From contig CAILKA010000232.1 in NCBI GenBank assembly GCA_903834645.1, forward strand, positions 1 to 7,900: a stretch of 7,900 nt of DNA. Direction: 5' to 3'. Shown in pieces: positions 1 through 4,801 of the stretch (position 1 is the first letter of the stretch; each line of letters begins with the position of its first letter). Both the position numbers and the translations under genes were made by a program. This stretch comes from an uncultured beta proteobacterium (lineage in GTDB: Bacteria > Pseudomonadota > Gammaproteobacteria > Burkholderiales > Burkholderiaceae_C). The notes beneath the pieces are model-generated. The model had not been told where the DNA came from and made no database searches. It saw only the letters and a list, made by a program, of their open reading frames with translations.

Positions 1-33
1 CCGTGGCCCGACACGTCAGGCGAGTAGCCCCAG

Positions 34-80
34 ACCAGACATCCAACTGCTCGACCGTGCCGGCGCTCAGCCTGTGTGCC
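34..80 (-). pseudogene. DUF4351 (Rpn family) C-terminal remnant
   Basis: This 47-bp stretch matches 2527-2573 without gaps and with 3 mismatches. Read on the minus strand it gives AHRLSAGTVEQLDVW, the core of the DUF4351 C-terminal domain seen in the larger remnant at 2474-2932. Similarity stops abruptly on both sides. Minus-strand reading beyond it gives unrelated residues, so this is a scrap and not a gene end. The adjoining bases 81-164 carry an open minus-strand reading with GHEYLEKALHPVMRDAASG, which I do not recognise. I see no start, stop or ribosome site that would make either piece functional. Confidence 0.65.
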
Positions 81-164
81 GCCGCTGGCGGCATCGCGCA
101 TCACCGGGTGCAGCGCCTTCTCCAGGTATTCGTGGCCCTTGTTTGCAGCACAAGCGGCATCTGC

Positions 165-319
165 CCCCTACAACTTCAGCGAGGCCCCTCTGCCTATTTG
201 GCCGTGCGCGCACGCACTGAAGCGGCTGCCACACCCCGCGCCTGCTCCCGCAACTCGTTCACCGCCGTGCTCTCCCACAGCTCGCCCTGGGGGCGGCCGG
301 TGGCGTCGAGCACCTGGAA
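165..319. repeat. 155-bp direct repeat, copy A
   Basis: Bases 165-319 align without gaps to 1340-1494 (constant offset 1175). I count 5 mismatches, about 97% identity. Both copies have the same orientation and both code, on the minus strand, for the C-terminal end of the same YdhS-like protein. Similarity falls off sharply at both edges. The two copies bracket the two-gene cassette, so recombination between them would remove or release an 1175-bp unit. Confidence 0.95.
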
Positions 320-334
320 GGGCGGGTCTGATCG
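194..334 (-). pseudogene. YdhS-like FAD/NAD(P)-binding protein, C-terminal scrap A
   Basis: The minus-strand reading runs FQVLDATGRPQGELWESTAVNELREQARGV and ends at a TAG (194-196). GELWESTAVNELREQA is the hallmark C-terminus of YdhS-type flavin/NAD(P)-binding proteins. Only about 45 codons remain, and the nucleotide-binding core is absent. Homology upstream fades around 320-334, about 20 bp after the stop codon of the helix-turn-helix gene. This copy keeps a plausible natural stop, while copy B reads through at the equivalent position (AAT TGG in place of AAA TAG). It is a non-functional fragment. Confidence 0.65.
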
Positions 335-354
335 CGCGCACCGCGCACGTTGTC

Positions 355-879
355 TCAGAAAACCGCGTGCTGCCGCACCCGCTTGAGCTCAGCGTTACTG
401 ACCATCGACTGTTGGCGCGCAATGTTCAGCTTCATCGTGACCCGCGCCACCTCAAGCACCGGCTGCGAGACGGGGTACTGCCGATCGCTCAGGAACTGCA
501 ACACCTGCGCAAGGTGCCAAACCGACGCGGCTCCTGCATGAACTGGCGCCGGAAAGGCGCCCGCGTTGTTCAGCCAGAGCTTGCGGATGTTCTGGCGGGT
601 GAGCCCGAGCAGGGCTGCAACATCCGTCAGCCCTACGAAGTCTGGCGAGGCTTCGATCAGCGTCGCTTCGGGAAGGGCTCTCTTGACATCGCCCACCGCA
701 CTCAGGATGGCATCTTCGCCAGATGAGGCTTGGCGGATGAACTCCAGCCCAACCTGACTCGCCACTCCGAGCCCGACGAGCGCGTCTGTACAGCCGGCCT
801 CGCCCAATCGGCTCATGAGCTGATCCTCGTCGGCCAGGTTGGCGGGAAGCTTGAAGGTGAGCTTGAACTCGAATTCCAT
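355..879 (-). CDS. Helix-turn-helix DNA-binding protein, second gene of cassette
   Basis: This 174-aa protein starts MEFEFKLTFKLP. I chose the ATG at 879 because a GGAG Shine-Dalgarno lies 7 nt upstream and the N-terminus fits a compact domain; the reading frame is open further upstream but that part overlaps the preceding gene. Residues 1-75 look like a small alpha/beta domain. Residues about 81-103 (FVGLTDVAALLGLTRQNIRK) form a MerR/AlpA-like helix-turn-helix, followed by a wing-like FPAPV (109-113) and a helix around WHLAQVLQFL (121-130). Residues 139-160 are probably another helix. I recall similar proteins annotated only as DNA-binding or hypothetical, with no experimental role known to me. 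It lies 13 bp after the 94-aa gene and is probably translationally coupled to it. My inference is that it represses the cassette promoter by binding the palindrome at 1212-1231 and may neutralise the small protein, as an antitoxin would. Protein existence and HTH are well supported; function is not. Confidence 0.85.
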   Translation of the reverse strand: MEFEFKLTFKLPANLADEDQLMSRLGEAGCTDALVGLGVASQVGLEFIRQASSGEDAILSAVGDVKRALPEATLIEASPDFVGLTDVAALLGLTRQNIRKLWLNNAGAFPAPVHAGAASVWHLAQVLQFLSDRQYPVSQPVLEVARVTMKLNIARQQSMVSNAELKRVRQHAVF

Positions 880-886
880 CTCGTGT

Positions 887-890
887 CTCC
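887..890 (-). promoter_or_regulatory. Shine-Dalgarno of the HTH gene
   Basis: Minus-strand GGAG lies 7 nt before the ATG at 879, inside the 13-bp gap after the upstream stop codon (893-895). It fixes the start of the HTH protein at MEFEF and favours re-initiation by ribosomes finishing the small gene. Confidence 0.7.
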
Positions 891-892
891 GC

Positions 893-1177
893 TCATGGCG
901 GCCTCCCTCGGCTGCCGGCTTTGCCAGTCCGGCTTTGCACGGCGTTGTGGGTAGTGCAACCATCGACCGTCTGGCGTAGCTGCCTGGCGTGGTTCCCGCC
1001 GTTCTTGGGTGTGCTCCAAATGCCGGCTTTGCACCTTGTTCCGCAACGGCAATCACGATCGTTACATGGGCAGTACAGGAATCCCCAGTGGCCGCCCATC
1101 CTCACCTGCCAACCCTTGCGCTCCGCGTAGACGAGAGCTGCCTCGACGTCTTTGTCTGGGTGCTTGCTTCGAGACAT
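893..1177 (-). CDS. 94-aa Cys/His-rich protein, first gene of cassette (HicA-like fold suspected)
   Basis: The 94-aa reading begins MSRSKHPDKDVEAALVYAER and ends at a TGA at 893-895. I recall it as a widespread bacterial family of hypothetical proteins whose members share the pattern S+HP-KD-EAAL-YAE-GW, a GGH-WG turn, a Cys-rich loop (CPCNDRDCRC, residues 36-45), IWSTP--NHAR-LR and CTTH. Visible potential metal ligands are Cys36, 38, 43, 45, 49 and 74 and His30, 63 and 77. The start at 1177 is chosen because family members begin this way and because the promoter at 1193-1221 would place transcription start only about 9 nt upstream; no Shine-Dalgarno is visible. The order (KGW strand, His in a turn, then a basic helix) is reminiscent of the double-stranded-RNA-binding fold of HicA toxins, but this is inference. 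The last ~17 residues (NAVQSRTGKAGSRGRPP) look like a lineage-specific tail. No function is assigned. Confidence 0.8.
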   Translation of the reverse strand: MSRSKHPDKDVEAALVYAERKGWQVRMGGHWGFLYCPCNDRDCRCGTRCKAGIWSTPKNGGNHARQLRQTVDGCTTHNAVQSRTGKAGSRGRPP

Positions 1178-1192
1178 CGACCGTGAATACGC

Positions 1193-1221
1193 AGGATAGT
1201 GAGGGCAACGTTGGTTGTCAA
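1193..1221 (-). promoter_or_regulatory. Sigma70 promoter of the two-gene cassette
   Basis: On the minus strand a perfect -35 box TTGACA (1221-1216) is followed after exactly 17 bp by TATCCT (1198-1193), matching 4 of 6 positions of the -10 consensus. A start point about 7 nt further on (near 1186) leaves a leader of only about 9 nt before the ATG at 1177, so the first gene is close to leaderless. This is the clearest promoter in the window, and the -35 box is embedded in the palindrome at 1212-1231. Confidence 0.75.
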
Positions 1222-1231
1222 GTGACAACCA
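1212..1231. promoter_or_regulatory. 9+2+9 bp palindrome, probable operator over the -35 box
   Basis: Plus strand: TGGTTGTCA, AG, TGACAACCA. The arms (1212-1220 and 1223-1231) are perfectly complementary with a 2-bp centre. The site covers the whole -35 hexamer (1216-1221), so a bound dimer would block RNA polymerase. The natural candidate ligand is the HTH protein encoded by the second gene. The binding is inferred; the palindrome is directly visible. Confidence 0.75.
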
Positions 1232-1339
1232 TTGGCGTCGTAGATCGGTGGCCACACGACCCACTGTAGGCCGCCGCTGTGCATGGATCCATCGCTCCGA
1301 GGGGCTACCACCGCACCCTCTGAAGGGGGGGGCGATCGG

Positions 1340-1494
1340 CCCCTACAACTTCAGCGAGGCCCCTCTGCCCAATTGGCCGTGCGCGCACGCACTGAAGCGG
1401 CTGCCACACCCCGCGCCTGCTCCCGCAACTCGTTCACCGCCGTGCTCGCCCACAGCTCGCCCTGGGGTCGGCCGGTGGTGTCGAGCACCTGGAA
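1340..1494. repeat. 155-bp direct repeat, copy B
   Basis: Partner of 165-319 at offset 1175, same orientation, about 97% identical. On this side coding homology to the YdhS-like protein continues beyond the repeat to about 1632, so copy B is the less truncated, probably original copy. To its left, 1232-1339 holds no gene I can support, only an 8-G run (1325-1332) and a 10-bp palindrome at 1283-1292. Confidence 0.95.
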
Positions 1495-1668
1495 CGTGGT
1501 GGGGTCGGCGCGGATGCCGAGTGCGAGCGGGTCCTGGGTGAGCAGGCCCTCTTGCAGCGCCTGGCACAGGAAGTGCGGGCCCAGGCGTGAGAGGTCGGTT
1601 TCGGGGCCGGTGCAGTTGATCACGCGCGAGACGCACAGCAGTTGAAGCCGTTGGGCGAGAGCGCACAT
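1351..1668 (-). pseudogene. YdhS-like FAD/NAD(P)-binding protein, C-terminal fragment B
   Basis: Minus-strand translation gives VSRVINCTGPETDLSRLGP, then QEGLLTQDPLALGIRADP, then GELWASTAVNELREQARGV. This order (a VINCTGP motif, a DPLALG motif, an ELW-STAV-ELR-QA end) matches the last third of YdhS-type proteins, a flavin- and NAD(P)-binding family. Recognisable homology starts near 1632; an in-frame ATG at 1668 has no Shine-Dalgarno. The N-terminal FAD-binding core is missing. About 12 residues normally lying between RPQ and GELW seem to be absent, and the reading ends at a TGA (1351-1353) beyond the expected stop. The piece directly follows the Rpn remnant at 1695-2347. It is a decayed gene end and unlikely to be functional. 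Confidence 0.7.
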
Positions 1669-1694
1669 CGACCACTCGGCACTCAGCCACCCCC

Positions 1695-2347
1695 TCAATG
1701 CTCCCCGAGCACCTCCACCAGCGAGGCAGCGGTGAGCACCCGGTCCGTCCATTGATCGAGCTGCTCGGCGCTGGCTAAGCCCAGCCGCTCGGCCGCCCAG
1801 TCCGGCAGCGGGCCGAAGCGAAGGGTGAGCAGGCGCCCCAGGGCGTCGAGCTTGCCCTCGAGCTTGCCCTCGAGCTTGCCCTCCAGCTTCCCCTTGGCCT
1901 GCCCCTCCTCGAGCCACTGCCTCTTCCAATCCAGCACCGTCTCGGCCAGCATCGTCTTCACTTCCAGCAAATCTTGCACCTGGGGCACCCGCACGCCCGG
2001 CGCCCGGGCCGGTAGCAGCACCCGCGCGATGTACGCCGTGAACGCCCGGCGCAGCGAATCTTGCCCTGGGTGCGACAGCCACTGAATCAGGCTGGCCACT
2101 ACATCCTGCATCGTATCGGGGTCAAGGCTCTTGTCCAGGCGGAACAGGGCGGCGGCCAGGTTCCTCAACGCCACACCACATCGCCCTCGCGGTCACGCAG
2201 GTCTTCGCTCACGTAGCTGGCGTTCACGCGGTGCAAAGTGTCAAAGCGCAGCTGCTGCACCCATGGATCTTTCACGAAACCGCGCAGCAGGTCTCGCACC
2301 ATCTCGGCGTGGGAGAACAGCAGCCGGTAGCCGGGGTCGGATTCCAT
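1695..2347 (-). pseudogene. Rpn family/DUF4351 protein, internally deleted and frameshifted
   Basis: Two reading pieces of one gene are joined out of frame. The first (2347 to 2165, 60 codons) begins MESDPGYRLLFSHAEMVRDL and ends at DDVVWR-like residues, the conserved N-terminus of Rpn-type putative transposase/nuclease proteins. The second (from about 2174 to 1695) begins NLAAALFRLDKSL and holds the helical C-terminal half, a GKLE repeat stretch and a complete DUF4351 domain (ALGRLLTLRFGPLPDWAAER to a terminal GEH). Intact relatives have roughly 110 residues between these pieces, including the EFQS-type motif of the PD-(D/E)xK nuclease core. That part is gone here, so nuclease activity should be lost. 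Rpn proteins are linked to DNA cleavage and recombination. No Shine-Dalgarno is evident at 2347. The 126 bp upstream (2348-2473) contain only a small hairpin at 2410-2426. Confidence 0.8.
1846..1893 (-). repeat. 12-bp tandem repeat encoding GKLE, four units
   Basis: Four consecutive 12-bp units of the type TCGAGCTTGCCC (plus strand) occur; the first three are identical and the fourth is diverged. In the minus-strand reading each encodes Gly-Lys-Leu-Glu, forming a charged linker between the helical part and the DUF4351 domain. The perfect units suggest copy-number change by slippage. Confidence 0.9.
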
Positions 2348-2473
2348 GCGGGCACTGTAGGCAGCCCGACGGCTGCCGGCTGAGCACGCAGCCAGCCCGT
2401 TCGCGCTCACCGCATCTTGGATGCGGCCTGAAGCAACCGCCCAGTCAAGTTCAAGCTGCGGCTACCCGCATCG

Positions 2474-2932
2474 TCAATGCCCGCCGAACACCTCAGGCAA
2501 AGTGGTGGCGTCCAGCACACGGTCGAACCAGACATCCAACTGCTCGACCGTGGCGGCGCTCAGTCTGTGCGCCACCCAATCGGGCAGCGGGCCGAAGCGT
2601 CGGGTCAGCAGGCGACTCAGGGTCTCGAGCTTGCCCTCGAGCTTCCCTTCGAGTTTTCCTTCGAGCTTGCCCGTGCTGTGCCCGCGCTCAACAGCCAGGC
2701 GCTCCACGCTGGTGACGTACTTCATCTGGGCTTTCCTCTCGATCTCATCAATATCTTGCCAGACCTTGCGCTCCATCTCCTTGGGCAGGGTGAGCATCCA
2801 GTCGATGATGGCAAACAGGTCGATCACGCGCTGACGCTCCCAGCCCTGCTCGTAGAGCAAACGCACCAGTTCTCGTTTGGCCGCAAAGCGCCGGCCAACG
2901 TTGCGGCGGGTGCGCAGGGCGCTCAGGTGCGC
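2474..2932 (-). pseudogene. Rpn family/DUF4351 protein, C-terminal half only
   Basis: Minus-strand reading starts in mid-gene with AHLSALRTRRNVGRRFAAKRE and continues RLLYEQGWERQRVIDLFAIIDWML, WQDIDEIERKAQ, a GKLE repeat block, then the DUF4351 domain (LSRLLTRRFGPLPDWVAHRL) and stop at 2474. It belongs to the same broad family as the gene at 1695-2347 but to a different subgroup, because its helical region is distinct and only the repeat and DUF4351 parts align well. The N-terminal nuclease domain is absent: a TAG lies in frame just upstream of 2932, and glycosyltransferase sequence begins at about 2937. A GTG at 2866 could start a 130-aa product, but nothing suggests it is used. Confidence 0.75.
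2625..2672 (-). repeat. 12-bp tandem repeat encoding GKLE, four diverged units
   Basis: Four 12-bp units at 2625, 2637, 2649 and 2661 again encode Gly-Lys-Leu-Glu on the minus strand. They are more diverged than those at 1846-1893, with changes at silent positions only. This is the same linker position before a DUF4351 domain, giving about 50 bp of shared sequence through which the two remnants could recombine. Confidence 0.85.
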
Positions 2933-2936
2933 GGCC

Positions 2937-2996
2937 GTCCTCTACGGTGGCGAGGAGTTCGGGGTCGCGGTAGGAAGCGATGCTGACGAAGATCAT
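2937..2996 (-). pseudogene. N-terminal stub of a GlcNAc-type glycosyltransferase
   Basis: An ATG at 2996 (with another in frame at 3005) opens a reading MIFVSIASYRDPELLATVE. This is the typical start of the glycosyltransferase family that includes eukaryotic-like UDP-GlcNAc transferases (PF11397 type), where the SIASYRDPEL strand begins the nucleotide-sugar fold. After about 20 codons the reading leaves the family and merges into the Rpn remnant in another frame. All catalytic parts are missing. The stub points away from the phosphoglycerol transferase gene at 3127. The 130 bp between the two starts contain no promoter I can support. Confidence 0.6.
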
Positions 2997-3126
2997 CGGG
3001 TGCATGCCGCTTGGCGCAAGCCGGCGATTGTGCCCGCGCAGCGTGGTGCAGGGTCTGCGGCACAGGTTTACGCTTCTTCAAGCAGGCGCAACGCGCAGGA
3101 GAGCCAAGGCCCAGAAGCTCCGCCCC

Positions 3127-4743
3127 ATGGGGCGAACTTGGCTTTGTGCATGGTGGCGTTCGGGCAGGGCAGCTGTTCAACGCGCGGTGCGCGCTGGGCT
3201 GGGTTGGGTGGCACGCGCCCGGCCGAGCCCGATCAGTGCGCGCAGCCTGGCTGCGTTGCTGCTGCTGCTCTTGCTGATCGGTGGCACCGCCTTCGTGCGC
3301 GCCTACTTCGGCGCGGTGACGCCGGATCAGCTGGGATTTCACTTGCGCCATGGCGGGCTGGAGTACGGCGATCCGCGGTTTGCCATGCGTGCCATGCGAT
3401 GGGGACTGGGGCTGATCCTGCTGGCAGGCGGCTTCGGGCTGCTGCTCGCCTGCCTGGGCCGGCGTGGCCGCCAGGCGGTGTGGGCGGTGCTGGGTACCTG
3501 GGCCGCGGCGTCGGTGGCGGCCACGGTGATCGATCCCTGCCGCCCGGAACCCGGAGGGGTCGACCCGCTGGAGCGGCACTACGTGGACCCCGGCGAGCAG
3601 CGCGTGGCGCGCTCCCCGGGGATGTCGCCCGACGTGCTCGTCGTCTTCATCGAGTCGCTCGACCAGAGCTACGCACGGCCCGACGCGCCCGATGCCTCCG
3701 ACATCCCGCACCTGAGCCGGCTGCAGCAGCGGGCCCAGACCTTCGGGGCGCTGCACAACCTCAGCGGGGCGAGCTGGACCGTGGGCGGCATCTTCACGGC
3801 CATGTGCGGGGTGCCGCTGGGGCGCATCGGGCTCATGAGCACACACGCGCTGGAGTACGCGCAGCACTTCTATCGTGGCGGCACGTGCCTGACGGACCTG
3901 CTCGTGGCGCAGGGTTGGGAGGCGAGCTTCTACGGCGGAGCGTCGCTGCGCTTTGCCGGCAAGGGGCAGTTCCTGGCCGATCACAGCGTGACGCGCCGCT
4001 TCGGGCGCGAGGAGTGGCAGGCGCTGGGGGTGCCGGTTCCCACCACTGGCTGGGGGCTGCTCGACAGCGAACTCGCGGAGCAGGCCTGGCGCGACATGAG
4101 CCGGCCCCGGCAGCAGGGTGGTGCCCCGCGCCTGAGCCTGCTGCTCACGGTCAACACGCATGGGCCCAGCGGCTTTCACGACCGGGGGTGCTCGGGGGGT
4201 GACGGGGTGGGCCCGACGGAAGACGACCTGGACGAGGCGGGCGACCTCTACGCGCAGGACCCGGAAGACCCGGCCTCGGCCTCGGGTGTGGCACGCATGC
4301 GAGGGGCGCTGCGCTGCAGCGATGCGGTGGTGGCGCAGCTCGTCGAGCGCTTCATCGCCCAGCGCGACGGGCGGCCCAAGGTGGTGTGGGTGATGGGGGA
4401 CCATCTCACGCCCAAGCCCCTGGAGGAGCTGGCCTTGCCGCCGCCGGCCCGGCCGCGCACGGTGTACCACGCGATGCTGCGGGTCGATGGCGGCGGGCGC
4501 GTGCTGGCCGGCATTTCGGAGCAGCGTCGCTTCACGCACGCCGACGTGATGCCCACGCTGGCCGAGGCGGCCGGCCTGCGCTGGGGACCCAAGCCGCACC
4601 GGCTGGGCGTGGGGGTGTCGCTGCTGCACCCGCAAGGGGCGGCCACGCTGGCCGAGAAGATGGGCTTCGAGCGGATGGACGGGGCGCTGTCTTGCCGCTC
4701 GCCGGTGTTCGAGCGCCTGTGGATGGGGGCACGCTCCGGCTGA
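3127..4743 (+). CDS. OpgB/LtaS-type membrane phosphoglycerol transferase (sulfatase superfamily)
   Basis: A 538-aa integral membrane enzyme of the alkaline phosphatase/sulfatase superfamily. Starting at the ATG at 3127, membrane helices lie near residues 39-58 (a Leu-rich stretch), 92-109 and 117-134, followed by a periplasmic domain from about 169. Key motifs are VVFIESLDQSY (Glu176, a probable metal ligand), GASWTVGGIFTAMCGVPL (Thr218, the probable nucleophile, in the same setting as OpgB), VNTHGPSGF (His345) and VMGDHL (Asp425, His426). In the family the enzyme moves phosphoglycerol from phosphatidylglycerol onto a periplasmic or surface acceptor; in proteobacteria this is usually the osmoregulated periplasmic glucans, but the acceptor here is inferred. 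It is shorter than E. coli OpgB (about 760 aa). The start is uncertain: the frame is open to 2980 and no Shine-Dalgarno sits at 3127 (an AGGAG lies about 25 nt upstream), and later starts are possible. It stands alone beside decayed genes. Confidence 0.85.
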   Translation: MGRTWLCAWWRSGRAAVQRAVRAGLGWVARARPSPISARSLAALLLLLLLIGGTAFVRAYFGAVTPDQLGFHLRHGGLEYGDPRFAMRAMRWGLGLILLAGGFGLLLACLGRRGRQAVWAVLGTWAAASVAATVIDPCRPEPGGVDPLERHYVDPGEQRVARSPGMSPDVLVVFIESLDQSYARPDAPDASDIPHLSRLQQRAQTFGALHNLSGASWTVGGIFTAMCGVPLGRIGLMSTHALEYAQHFYRGGTCLTDLLVAQGWEASFYGGASLRFAGKGQFLADHSVTRRFGREEWQALGVPVPTTGWGLLDSELAEQAWRDMSRPRQQGGAPRLSLLLTVNTHGPSGFHDRGCSGGDGVGPTEDDLDEAGDLYAQDPEDPASASGVARMRGALRCSDAVVAQLVERFIAQRDGRPKVVWVMGDHLTPKPLEELALPPPARPRTVYHAMLRVDGGGRVLAGISEQRRFTHADVMPTLAEAAGLRWGPKPHRLGVGVSLLHPQGAATLAEKMGFERMDGALSCRSPVFERLWMGARSG

Positions 4744-4768
4744 GCCTGGCACGCTTCGTGCTGCACTG

Positions 4769-4782
4769 ACTGGTATACCAGT
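4769..4782. promoter_or_regulatory. Perfect 14-bp palindrome, GntR/FadR-type operator candidate before atzF
   Basis: ACTGGTATACCAGT is a perfect palindrome in the 58-bp gap before the allophanate hydrolase. The core TGGTATACCA resembles operators of GntR-family (FadR/FCD subgroup) regulators, which commonly control amide, urea and organic acid catabolism genes. The bases TGGTATACC within it also read as an extended -10 element, so a bound repressor would cover the promoter. No matching -35 box is visible, and no regulator gene lies in the window. Confidence 0.55.
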
Positions 4783-4801
4783 ATGTGCACCGAATAGCGT
4801 C

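Noticed and set aside
333..349. GC-rich hairpin (7-bp stem with one wobble, 3-nt loop) just after the HTH gene, as a terminator
   Set aside because: There is no U-rich run after the stem on the minus strand, and such GC hairpins are common at this base composition.
165..1494. Classical insertion sequence or transposon around the cassette
   Set aside because: No transposase and no terminal inverted repeats are visible, and the flanking direct repeats are far too long for a target-site duplication.
1215..1541. Plus-strand open frames across the direct repeats
   Set aside because: The recognisable protein similarity (GELW-STAVNELREQA) is on the minus strand; the plus-strand frames have no motif or start signal.
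2410..2426. Perfect 7-bp stem with 3-nt loop between the two Rpn remnants
   Set aside because: It has no T run in either direction and no promoter nearby, so it is too short to call a terminator or operator.
1846..2672. 12-bp repeats as a CRISPR-like array
   Set aside because: The units are directly adjacent with no spacers and are in-frame coding repeats (GKLE).
4749..4761. 5-bp hairpin GCACG-CTT-CGTGC after the phosphoglycerol transferase as a terminator
   Set aside because: The stem is too short and no U tract follows.
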